From assembly GCF_900177425.1 (NCBI RefSeq), contig NZ_LT840184.1:2232238-2296237 (forward strand): 64,000 nucleotides of DNA, given 5' to 3'. The notes below the pieces were generated by a model, which was not told the DNA's origin, did not search any database, and was given only the letters and a program-made list of their open reading frames with translations. The DNA comes from Paenibacillus uliginis N3/975 (GTDB lineage: Bacteria > Bacillota > Bacilli > Paenibacillales > Paenibacillaceae). Positions 51,013 through 57,977 of this stretch are shown in pieces (the stretch's first letter is position 1; every line of letters starts with the position of its first letter). The position numbers and the translations under genes are program-made.

Positions 51013-51768
51013 ATGCAGCATCATTATGGAAGCCTCTGCACAGAGGTGTATGATCTAAGTAAACCGTTAGGGCATTCTTTTGGAGATGTGGAGTATTATG
51101 GGGAACGTCTAAAAGCAATACAGGGTAGAATTCTGGAAGTCGGCTGTGGTTCCGGTCGTGTGCTAATTCCACTGTTACGGTCTGGAAACCTGGTTGACGG
51201 TCTGGATAATTCCGGAGAGATGCTTGATTCTTGTCGCAGTAGATGTACTGATGAGGGACTAACGCCGCTACTGTATAAGGATGAAATGCATAATTTTCAG
51301 CTGGAACAATCTTATGGGGCCATAATCATTCCCGCTGGTTCTTTTCAGCTGCTGGAAGGTCGGGAAACGGCGGTTGAAGCTCTTAACAATTTTTATCAAC
51401 ATCTTGCGCCGGGTGGTAGACTTATATTAGATTTGTTTATTCCGACCAATTGGGATACCCAAGCGGTATCGACAAGATCATGGGACACATTATCAGGTGA
51501 AGTGATTACATTGGAAGAGAAGGTCATTGAGGTCAATCATCTGGAACAGCGGATGGTATCGTTGTTAAAGTATGAGAAGTGGAAAGAAGGCCGATTCATT
51601 CAATCCGAGCTGCAGAGATTTCCGCTCAGCTGGTATGGCCGATACGAGTTTGTACTTTTGCTGGAGAAGATCGGATTCGGTCAAATCACCATTTCTGCCG
51701 ATTATAAATATGGTGAAGAGCCAACACATGGTGAGCAAATGTGTACTTTTGAAGCGATAAAAATTTAA
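51013..51768 (+). CDS. Class I SAM-dependent methyltransferase
   Basis: 251 residues. Motif I ILEVGCGSGRVLIPLLRSG near residue 40, motif II VDGLDNSGEML, motif IV YGAIIIPAGSFQLL and post-motif LAPGGRLILDLF. Small-molecule type with a C-terminal beta hairpin (YEFVLLLEKIGFGQITI). Substrate unknown. Preceded by AAAGGAATGAGG and by the GNAT gene 12 bases away; an alpha/beta hydrolase follows 50 bases on. Confidence 0.92.
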   Translation: MQHHYGSLCTEVYDLSKPLGHSFGDVEYYGERLKAIQGRILEVGCGSGRVLIPLLRSGNLVDGLDNSGEMLDSCRSRCTDEGLTPLLYKDEMHNFQLEQSYGAIIIPAGSFQLLEGRETAVEALNNFYQHLAPGGRLILDLFIPTNWDTQAVSTRSWDTLSGEVITLEEKVIEVNHLEQRMVSLLKYEKWKEGRFIQSELQRFPLSWYGRYEFVLLLEKIGFGQITISADYKYGEEPTHGEQMCTFEAIKI

Positions 51769-51818
51769 GGAGAATATTTCTCCTATAACAATTAGGTGTT
51801 CGAATAGGAGGAACCAAG

Positions 51819-52463
51819 ATGAAAATCCAATTCATCACACTACCATCAGCGTGGGGGAGAGATGTGCAGCACAGGCTGTTCTCCCAGAGCTCATCCACAC
51901 TTGTAGTTTTATTTCCTGGAAAAAACTACTCCTGCGAACTCCCGCTGCTCTATTATGCTACTCAAGTTGCACTCCAGCACCATTGTGATGTTCTTCAGCT
52001 GGAGTATGGTTATCAAAGTGCAAGAACCGAGCTACAAACCGAACGGCTTCACCTTATGGTAGAGGAATCGGTTAAGGCCATTCATCACATTAAAGATCAA
52101 TATAAACAGATTATATTTGTGAGTAAAAGCTTGGGCACTGTAGTAGCAGGGATAGCAGCAGAAGCGGTCGACGCCAGTTCTCCTATCGTTCAACTATTTC
52201 TGACACCTCTTGATTCAACGGTTTCGTACATTCAAAACACAGTTAATTCTGTCATTTATGGTACAGCGGACGATCTCTTTAGTGACAAGAGCGTCAAAGC
52301 ACTTGAAGGACTTCAAAATAGTGAAGTACACGCCGTAAATAGAGGATCACATTCTCTTGAGGTGGGGAATGCACGTGATAACATAAAGGTTATGGCGGAT
52401 GTTATTGGAGTATATGAAACATTTTTTAAAAAGCATGTGTTGAGTTTTGAATCTAAACTTTAA
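51819..52463 (+). CDS. Small alpha/beta hydrolase
   Basis: 214 residues. VVLFPGKNYSCELPLLYYA is the oxyanion region; the nucleophile elbow is VSKSLGT (Ser near residue 106), the acid is in YGTADDLF and the His is in RGSHSLEV. Belongs to the short dienelactone-hydrolase-like group without a lid. TAGGAGGAACC precedes the ATG. Probably last in the GNAT/methyltransferase operon. Confidence 0.85.
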   Translation: MKIQFITLPSAWGRDVQHRLFSQSSSTLVVLFPGKNYSCELPLLYYATQVALQHHCDVLQLEYGYQSARTELQTERLHLMVEESVKAIHHIKDQYKQIIFVSKSLGTVVAGIAAEAVDASSPIVQLFLTPLDSTVSYIQNTVNSVIYGTADDLFSDKSVKALEGLQNSEVHAVNRGSHSLEVGNARDNIKVMADVIGVYETFFKKHVLSFESKL

Positions 52464-52530
52464 CTGCCCATAAATATGGTCGGATAAGGATTAGGAGTTG
52501 GGGAATCGTATATGAAGGTTATTCTTTGTA

Positions 52531-52555
52531 AAAGGTCGGCAGATGCCGGCCTTTT
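52531..52555 (+). terminator. Terminator after the small hydrolase
   Basis: AAAGGTCGGCA-GA-TGCCGGCCTTTT. Confidence 0.85.
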
Positions 52556-52677
52556 CTCATTAATATATGGTATTTCTCAGCCATATGATTAAATAGTTAG
52601 AGTTAGAGGTGGAACGAACTGTTTCTTCAAACGTAAAAGTTGATGATAGAATGTATAGCTGATTGGAGGAATATATA

Positions 52678-52833
52678 ATGGATAATGGATATTTTGTAGG
52701 CTGGGGTACACTCGCTCTAATCAATGCAGGGCTTGCTCAGGGTAAGAATAGAAGCGGCTTGAACTGGTTTTTGCTTTCGTTACTGTTGGGACCGTTAGCA
52801 ACGCTCATTCTTGTAATTTCGGAGAAAAGATAA
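52678..52833 (+). CDS. 51-residue membrane protein
   Basis: MDNGYFVGWGTLALINAGLA..., then QGKNRSGLNWFLLSLLLGPLATLILVISEKR. Two hydrophobic helices separated by a basic NRS turn; the second has LLGPLATLILV. TTGGAGGA lies 8 bases before the ATG. The pattern Gly-Lys-Asn-Arg-Ser...W-FLL-SLL-LGP is common among very small membrane proteins of soil bacteria; function unknown. Confidence 0.75.
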   Translation: MDNGYFVGWGTLALINAGLAQGKNRSGLNWFLLSLLLGPLATLILVISEKR

Positions 52834-52852
52834 GTCACCGTACAGCGATAAT

Positions 52853-52881
52853 TTGACATGCTATCCTAAACTATTTATCAT
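52853..52881 (+). promoter_or_regulatory. Promoter of the Lgt-like/TlpA operon
   Basis: TTGACA, 17 bases, TATCAT. Confidence 0.7.
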
Positions 52882-52888
52882 CTTTGTA

Positions 52889-52902
52889 TACCCCAGTGGG
52901 TA
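52889..52902. promoter_or_regulatory. CsoR/CstR-type operator
   Basis: TACCC-CAGT-GGGTA, the inverted TACCC-N4-GGGTA pattern recognised by CsoR-family copper or persulfide sensors. It starts 7 bases after the -10 box, over the likely transcription start, where binding would block transcription. Confidence 0.55.
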
Positions 52903-52937
52903 ATAAGGGTGGTATCCTTTATTAAGGAGGAAATGAA

Positions 52938-53618
52938 TTGAGTACGATAGCTCTGGGTCCACTGATGATCCGGGCGGATATTTTAGTTTTTCTGATATCT
53001 GCTGTCATGGGTTTTCTCGTTCTGAAAGTACGTCTTCGTGGCCGGGAAGAGTCCGGCTGGATGCTGGATACTTATGTGAATGCATTGATTATCGGATTTG
53101 TCGTATGGAAATTCAGCATGATACTATTCGATCCGATTCGGACGATACAGCATCCATCGTCTCTGCTGTACTTTACCGGCGGAGATCAAGGAATATGGCT
53201 TGGAACCGCACTGGCACTTGCGTATGTGGGCGTCCGATTGAACAAGAAGCGGTCTTTGGTCGTTCCCTTAATGAAGGCAGCAATGCTATCTTATTTGGCA
53301 GGTGCCTTCACAAGACACGTCTTTTTATGGTTTTGGGATGAATCCTTGGGCAAGATGGCGCTCATGTATGCTCTTCTTCATGGAGTGTTGGCTATATGGG
53401 CATGGATCAAGTACGATTCTTCCATCCGGATATTCGGTTCTATTGCCTTGTGGTACAGTATCGGCTCCGTGCTGATTCCATTCTTTGACGAAGGTCGCAT
53501 TACAGTAGTTGCCGGTTTCAACTCTGTTCAAATAGCTTTTGGTGTTCTGGCACTCGGCATCTTGATTTTGGACATGTTTTTTACCAAACAACAGAACAAA
53601 TCGGCTGATCACCAGTAA
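52938..53618 (+). CDS. Polytopic membrane protein, Lgt-like N-terminus
   Basis: 226 residues, about six to seven spans, from a TTG start (AAGGAGG upstream). STIALGPLMIRADILVFLIS resembles the first helix of prolipoprotein diacylglyceryl transferase, but the Lgt catalytic His/Arg signature is not seen. Other spans: YVNALIIGFVVWKFSMILF, GIWLGTALALAYVGV, ALMYALLHGVLAIWAWI. It precedes a TlpA thioredoxin by 21 bases and is probably its membrane partner, perhaps supplying or accepting reducing equivalents in the way CcdA does; this role is inference. Confidence 0.75.
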   Translation: MSTIALGPLMIRADILVFLISAVMGFLVLKVRLRGREESGWMLDTYVNALIIGFVVWKFSMILFDPIRTIQHPSSLLYFTGGDQGIWLGTALALAYVGVRLNKKRSLVVPLMKAAMLSYLAGAFTRHVFLWFWDESLGKMALMYALLHGVLAIWAWIKYDSSIRIFGSIALWYSIGSVLIPFFDEGRITVVAGFNSVQIAFGVLALGILILDMFFTKQQNKSADHQ

Positions 53619-53639
53619 CAACGTGTAAAAGAGGTGACT

Positions 53640-54209
53640 ATGATGAGAAAAAACGGGATCGCCATTGTGATTCTTGCAGGTCTGATTGCCTGGGGCATAT
53701 TCGATTATTTAAATAAACAAACGACGGATCAAACTCAAGGAAGCGGGAACGCAGTTGAAACGGATGAAACGATACCGATAGGGATTAAGGTCGGAAACCG
53801 TGCACCTGACTTCGCGCTTCAGACTGCAGACGGAGAAACTATCAATCTTTCCGATTATCGCGGTAAAACGGTTCTGTTGAACTTTTGGGCATCCTGGTGT
53901 CCGCCATGTAAAGTTGAAATGCCTTATATGCAAGATTTTTATGAAGATTATAAAGATAAGGATGTCGTTGTGTTAGCAGTAAACATGACACATCTAGAAA
54001 ATAATTCGGATGATGTAAAATCATTCCTTGATGAAGTGGGGGTTACTTTCCCAACGGTGTATGACCAGAAAGGGCAGGTAACGGAGCAGTATCAGATCGT
54101 TGCGTATCCGACAACATACATACTTAATACTCAAGGTGTAATTACGGACCGTTATCAAGGAGCCATTGATCACAAGCTAATGGTTAAAGCCTATGAAAAA
54201 TCACGATAA
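53640..54209 (+). CDS. TlpA/ResA-type membrane-anchored thiol-disulfide oxidoreductase
   Basis: 189 residues. An N-terminal signal anchor (GIAIVILAGLIAWGIFDYL) places it outside the membrane. APDFALQTADGETINLSDYR, LLNFWASWCPPCKVEMPYM (active site CPPC) and the cis-Pro VAYPTTYILN complete the thioredoxin fold. ResA-like proteins keep cytochrome c or other exported thiols reduced. GAGGTGA precedes ATGs at 53640 and 53643. It is controlled with the upstream membrane gene from a promoter carrying a CsoR-type operator. Confidence 0.93.
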   Translation: MMRKNGIAIVILAGLIAWGIFDYLNKQTTDQTQGSGNAVETDETIPIGIKVGNRAPDFALQTADGETINLSDYRGKTVLLNFWASWCPPCKVEMPYMQDFYEDYKDKDVVVLAVNMTHLENNSDDVKSFLDEVGVTFPTVYDQKGQVTEQYQIVAYPTTYILNTQGVITDRYQGAIDHKLMVKAYEKSR

Positions 54210-54314
54210 TGTTGTATGACCATGAAGTAATATAAAAAAGTGGACGTTTGTATCTGACAGCATTTCACTCGGTGGAATAGAATGAATCAATTCGACGGGT
54301 GAGGAGGATGAGAG

Positions 54315-54662
54315 GTGCACATTATTAGTCCACTTTCAGAAGATTCTTGTAGACCTTATATAGGTCGTCAAGTTTGCGCCGTGCTTCATGATGGAAGACA
54401 TGTAACAGGGACATTGAGAGGTGTCAGCGAAAGAGGTTTGCTTTTTGAAGAGGCATATCCGAATGCCAATATATTGTCTACAAAGTCTGGCAAGACTAAG
54501 AAGCAGTTGAACTCCAAAAATAAGAAAGCAGAAACCTCTGCTTTTGGACCAGGGTTTGGTTATGGGGGATTTGGTTATGGAGGTTTTGGAGCCCCTTTTG
54601 CGGGTGCATTGGCATGGAGTTCCATCGCATTGTTGTTCCTTATACCATTCTTATTTATTTAA
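54315..54662 (+). CDS. Small Gly/Tyr-rich protein with a terminal membrane span
   Basis: 115 residues from a GTG start behind GAGGAGGATGAGAG. The N-terminal 45 residues (IGRQVCAVLHDGRHVTGTLR, GVSERGLLFEEAY) look like an SH3/Sm-like beta barrel. A basic linker follows, then a GFGYGGFGYGGFGAP repeat and a C-terminal hydrophobic segment (AWSSIALLFLIPFLFI). No named family; a similar plan occurs in Bacillus and Paenibacillus spore-related small proteins, but that link is only an impression. Confidence 0.7.
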   Translation: MHIISPLSEDSCRPYIGRQVCAVLHDGRHVTGTLRGVSERGLLFEEAYPNANILSTKSGKTKKQLNSKNKKAETSAFGPGFGYGGFGYGGFGAPFAGALAWSSIALLFLIPFLFI

Positions 54663-54681
54663 AATAGATTGATTTCATTGG

Positions 54682-54708
54682 GCAGCTCTTAGCAGAGCTG
54701 CTCTTTTG
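54682..54708 (+). terminator. Terminator after the Gly/Tyr-rich gene
   Basis: GCAGCTCT-4-AGAGCTGC, then TCTTTT. Confidence 0.82.
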
Positions 54709-54937
54709 TATGATGTTTATGCCATTGTTAGATAAATTTGTGACTAAAGCACCGATTTCAGGTCTCATAAGGGCGATGTGAATTGGACCCAGAGATTCAT
54801 TGTTATAAACTCAATCCAAATTTAAAATAGAAAAATGTGGTTATAGATGTTTGAAATATGGTTAATAGTTTTTAAATCAAAGTTTGTCCTCTGAACAGGA
54901 TAATTTTAGGAGACGCAGAAGAAGGAGCGTTTAGTCT

Positions 54938-55786
54938 ATGTCTAATCGTATTTTGGTAACTCCGGAGCAACTGAATCAAGTGTCGTCGCAATTTTCCCAG
55001 TCAGGTCAGCAGAGCAGCGACATTGTACAGCGGCTTCAGCAGAGCATACAGCAGATGGAGGGACAATGGGAAGGGATTACCCGAGAACGATTTTACGGAG
55101 AATACCAACAGGCGCGGATCACCATGAATAAATTCATAGAATGCTTACATACGGTATCAACCGAACTGAATCAAATTTCTGTTAAGTTTCGTACTGCGGA
55201 TGAATCCAATTCCGGTCCGGTGGTAGGTGCATCGATGACGGGCACTTTTGCAGCAGGAACTGGTATTGGAGCTATGGCTGTTGGAGCAGGGGCACTCGGT
55301 TCGGCAGGAGTCGGCGGAACAGCCCGGGCTGCTGGTGATAAAAGTCTGGTGGATAAAATGATTGACGGCGTTAAAGTAGAGGGCAGCATGGTCGAGAACA
55401 AAGAAGGCGGATGGTACACCAAAGCTATATCCGGAAGCGCTGAAGCCAGCCTAATGAATGGTGCCTCTGCTGAAGCTTCCATTGTGGAAGCGGGTTATGA
55501 GAATGATTATGTAGAAGGGTCCGTTAGTGTCGCTAAAGCGGAAGTAGAGGCTTCGATTAAAGACGGTACACTTAGCCTTGGAGCGGAAGCAACATTAAAC
55601 AAATACGAAGGCGGGGTTAAGATTCCTTTGCCTTTTACCGACAAGGAGTTGAATATCGGCGGATCAGCTTCTCTTGGCGTGGTCGGTGCCTCGGCCGAAG
55701 TGGGAAAGACCGGCTTGAAATTCCACATTCCGCTTGGACCGGGCGCAAGTCTGGTTGGTGTTGGCGGAGCAATAACGGTAGAATAG
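54938..55786 (+). CDS. WXG100-type T7SS substrate with extended C-terminal beta domain
   Basis: 282 residues. Residues 1-90 are a WXG100 helical hairpin: ILVTPEQLNQVSSQFSQSGQ, the WEG turn in MEGQWEGITRERFYGEYQ, and the second helix MNKFIECLHTVSTELNQI. A Gly/Ala linker (GTGIGAMAVGAGALG) then leads into a 150-residue Ala/Ser/Gly-rich domain of repeated short strands (SGSAEASLMNGASAEASI, GSVSVAKAEVEASI, LGAEATLNKYEGGVKIPLPF, GGSASLGVVGASAEVG). The plan is that of a secreted polymorphic effector or surface protein. First of three genes with a small membrane protein and DUF4176. No secretion ATPase is in the window. Confidence 0.85.
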   Translation: MSNRILVTPEQLNQVSSQFSQSGQQSSDIVQRLQQSIQQMEGQWEGITRERFYGEYQQARITMNKFIECLHTVSTELNQISVKFRTADESNSGPVVGASMTGTFAAGTGIGAMAVGAGALGSAGVGGTARAAGDKSLVDKMIDGVKVEGSMVENKEGGWYTKAISGSAEASLMNGASAEASIVEAGYENDYVEGSVSVAKAEVEASIKDGTLSLGAEATLNKYEGGVKIPLPFTDKELNIGGSASLGVVGASAEVGKTGLKFHIPLGPGASLVGVGGAITVE

Positions 55787-55818
55787 ATCTCGTTAAATCA
55801 GAGAGGAGTACGAAGTCA

Positions 55819-56019
55819 TTGAGCGATAAGCAGACCAGGTTCAAACAGATCATGATCGCCATTGCCATCATCGGTGTTCTGGGCACCGTTATACCGAATC
55901 TCCTGGATTCCAGTTTACCCGTAGCGGAAAAGGCAGTTATATGTATAACATTTTTGGTATGTATTCCGCTTCTCGTTACAGCTCTATACTTTATAGGCAA
56001 GAAACTAATGAAAGGTTGA
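55819..56019 (+). CDS. 66-residue membrane protein of the WXG100 cassette
   Basis: TTG start 10 bases after GAGAGGAG. A basic head (SDKQTRFKQ) and two spans (IMIAIAIIGVLGTVIPNLL and AVICITFLVCIPLLVTALYF), ending KKLMKG. It is placed between the WXG100 gene and the DUF4176 gene with 32- and 6-base gaps. It could be an immunity protein or accessory factor; no family recognised. Confidence 0.75.
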   Translation: MSDKQTRFKQIMIAIAIIGVLGTVIPNLLDSSLPVAEKAVICITFLVCIPLLVTALYFIGKKLMKG

Positions 56020-56025
56020 TAACGT

Positions 56026-56316
56026 ATGGAACCAATTCAAGAAGAGCTTCTGCCGATCGGATCAGTTGTGAAATTTAAAGATTGGGATCAGACTCTAATG
56101 ATTTATGGAAGAATGCAGAATGATTCCAAGACGCTGAAAAGATGGGATTATGTTGCATGCTTTTATCCTCACGGTAACTTAACAAAGGATTCCAATATCT
56201 TTTTTAATCATAAGGATATATCGGAGATTGTATTCAAGGGATATGTCAACGAAGAGGAAATTGCGTTTCGTGACGCATTGGTCGAAGGAATTGCAAAAGT
56301 TGAGCAGGCTAACTAA
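56026..56316 (+). CDS. DUF4176 protein
   Basis: 96 residues: ELLPIGSVVKFKDWDQTLMI, YGRMQ, RWDYVACFYPHGN and FFNHKDISEIVFKGYVNEEE. These match DUF4176, a small family found almost only beside WXG100/LXG genes of type VII secretion. The role is unknown; chaperone or immunity function is suggested by context. Starts 6 bases after the small membrane protein. Confidence 0.88.
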   Translation: MEPIQEELLPIGSVVKFKDWDQTLMIYGRMQNDSKTLKRWDYVACFYPHGNLTKDSNIFFNHKDISEIVFKGYVNEEEIAFRDALVEGIAKVEQAN

Positions 56317-56352
56317 AAGTTGATCTAACCGGGTTTTGTCATTTCGCATCAT

Positions 56353-56400
56353 AAAAGCTGTCTTTGAAGCAGAGTGTTCTGTTGCAGAGACAGCTTTTTT
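56353..56400 (+). terminator. Terminator of the WXG100 cassette
   Basis: AAAAGCTGTCT pairs with AGACAGCTTTT, then TT. Confidence 0.9.
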
Positions 56401-56521
56401 CCATGCGTGCAATAAATCATTGCCGAATGAACGAACATAAAGTAAACTTAAAAACAAAAAAACAAAGGTAAACAAAGATAATATGATTTGAATGCTTTTG
56501 TTAATTTCGGAGGCGATGAAT

Positions 56522-57799
56522 ATGCAAACAGAACTGCTTCATCCTGCGGACCAAATATTAATGATGATGGAACGAATTTATGACTATGGAATGACTACCA
56601 CATCCGGTGGTAATTTATCTATTAAAGATGAGAACGGCGACATATGGATTACACCAGCGGGAGTAGACAAGGGTGCATTAACACGAAATGATATCGTTTG
56701 TGTCAAAGGTGATGGTACTGTGGTTGGTCATCATAAACCATCAAGTGAGTACCCCTTCCACCGTTTGATTTACAGTACACGTCCCGACCTGAAAGCTGTA
56801 GTTCATGCGCATCCGCCGGCGTTGGTTTCATTCAGTATTGTAAGGAAAATTCCGAATACGAAGCTTCTTCCGAACGAGGAGCTAATTGTTGGTGATGTGG
56901 GGATGGCGGAATATGCACTGCCTGGGAGCGAAAAGCTCGGTGAGAATATTGCGGCTGTTTTTGCTAAAGGACTTAACAGCGTCATGCTTGAGAATCATGG
57001 AGTGGTTGTCGGAGGGAACAATCTGTTTGAGGCTTTTCGTGCCTTTGAGACGTTGGAGTACTGCGCAAGGCTAGAAATTAACGCCAATCGGATCGGCAAA
57101 CCGATTACACTTCAGTCTGTAAACCGTGACAAGCCGCGGCTGTTGCTAGAGGAATTACAGGCAGAGCCTTACACAACTGAAGAACGGGAAGTACGCAGAG
57201 AAATGTGCAAACTGATCTCAAGAGCGTATGACCAGAGATTGTTTACAAGTACACAAGGAACGTTCTCACAGCGCCTGTCTGATGGCTCTTTCGTAATTAC
57301 CCCTTACGGTGATGACCGTAAGTATTTGCAGCCCGGTGATTTGGTCCGTGTTAAAGAGGGGAAGCACGAAGCCGGCAAGATGCCGAGCCGTTCCGTCCAG
57401 TTCCACGAGCTCATTTATCAGACTCAACCGCATGTGGAATCGATTATTATTGCCCACCCGCCGAATATCATGGCGTTCGCCGTAACAGATACGGGATTTG
57501 ATTCAAGGACGATTCCGGAAAGCTATATTCTGCTCAGGGATATGCCAAAGCTTCCGTTTGGGATGGTTGTGCATCAGGCCGAAGAAGCAGCAGCACGTTT
57601 CAAGAAGAATACACCACTCGCCATTGCCGAGAACGACTGTATTATCGTCACGGGTTCCTCATTGCTGAATGCTTTTGACCGGCTTGAAGTGGCTGAATAC
57701 AGCGCCAAGGCCTTCATAGATACCTTTATTCTAGGTCCGGTTCAACATATCGATGATTCAAAAATCGAAGATCTTAAAGAAGCTTTTAACCTGGACTAG
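56522..57799 (+). CDS. Tandem class II aldolase/adducin protein with degenerate second domain
   Basis: 425 residues in two similar halves. Domain 1 (1-200) keeps the aldolase metal site: TTSGGNLSIKD, SSEYPFH, VVHAHPPALVSF and MLENHGVVVGG. Domain 2 (215-415) keeps the fold (TSTQGTFSQRLSDGSFVITP, FHELIYQ, AHPPNIMAFAV) but lacks ligands: SVQFH for SSEYPFH, IIAHPP for VHAHPP, and AENDCIIVTG for ENHGVVV. Class II aldolases cleave fuculose- or rhamnulose-1-phosphate. It opens the deoxysugar locus, ahead of the YuxG-type enzyme. The ATG at 56522 lies 8 bases after GGAGG. Confidence 0.9.
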   Translation: MQTELLHPADQILMMMERIYDYGMTTTSGGNLSIKDENGDIWITPAGVDKGALTRNDIVCVKGDGTVVGHHKPSSEYPFHRLIYSTRPDLKAVVHAHPPALVSFSIVRKIPNTKLLPNEELIVGDVGMAEYALPGSEKLGENIAAVFAKGLNSVMLENHGVVVGGNNLFEAFRAFETLEYCARLEINANRIGKPITLQSVNRDKPRLLLEELQAEPYTTEEREVRREMCKLISRAYDQRLFTSTQGTFSQRLSDGSFVITPYGDDRKYLQPGDLVRVKEGKHEAGKMPSRSVQFHELIYQTQPHVESIIIAHPPNIMAFAVTDTGFDSRTIPESYILLRDMPKLPFGMVVHQAEEAAARFKKNTPLAIAENDCIIVTGSSLLNAFDRLEVAEYSAKAFIDTFILGPVQHIDDSKIEDLKEAFNLD

Positions 57800-57838
57800 A
57801 CATTATTTCATCATAAACAATAAACCTCCTCACATTTG

Positions 57839-57956
57839 TGCCCGTTTATATTTGAATATAAGCTATTCAAATATAAACGGGCATGTTATTATGTTATCAA
57901 TACACTGAAAACGGTGCCAACTTATTAAGGATTTCCGTTTATATCTAAATTAAACG
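57839..57956. promoter_or_regulatory. Perfect 20+20 inverted repeat and a second related site, candidate DeoR operators
   Basis: At 57839-57883, TGCCCGTTTATATTTG and the rest of a 20-base arm are mirrored exactly across a 5-base spacer. A second site, CGTTTA-N9-TAAACG, lies at 57936-57956 just upstream of the rhaEW ribosome site. Both share CGTTTATAT. There is no T-run after the long repeat, so it is more likely regulatory than a terminator. Confidence 0.6.
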
Positions 57957-57977
57957 TATTCGGGGGGAGATTATTTC

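Noticed and set aside
52512..52592. 26-codon ORF with GGAG upstream
   Set aside because: It contains the whole terminator hairpin of the preceding hydrolase gene.
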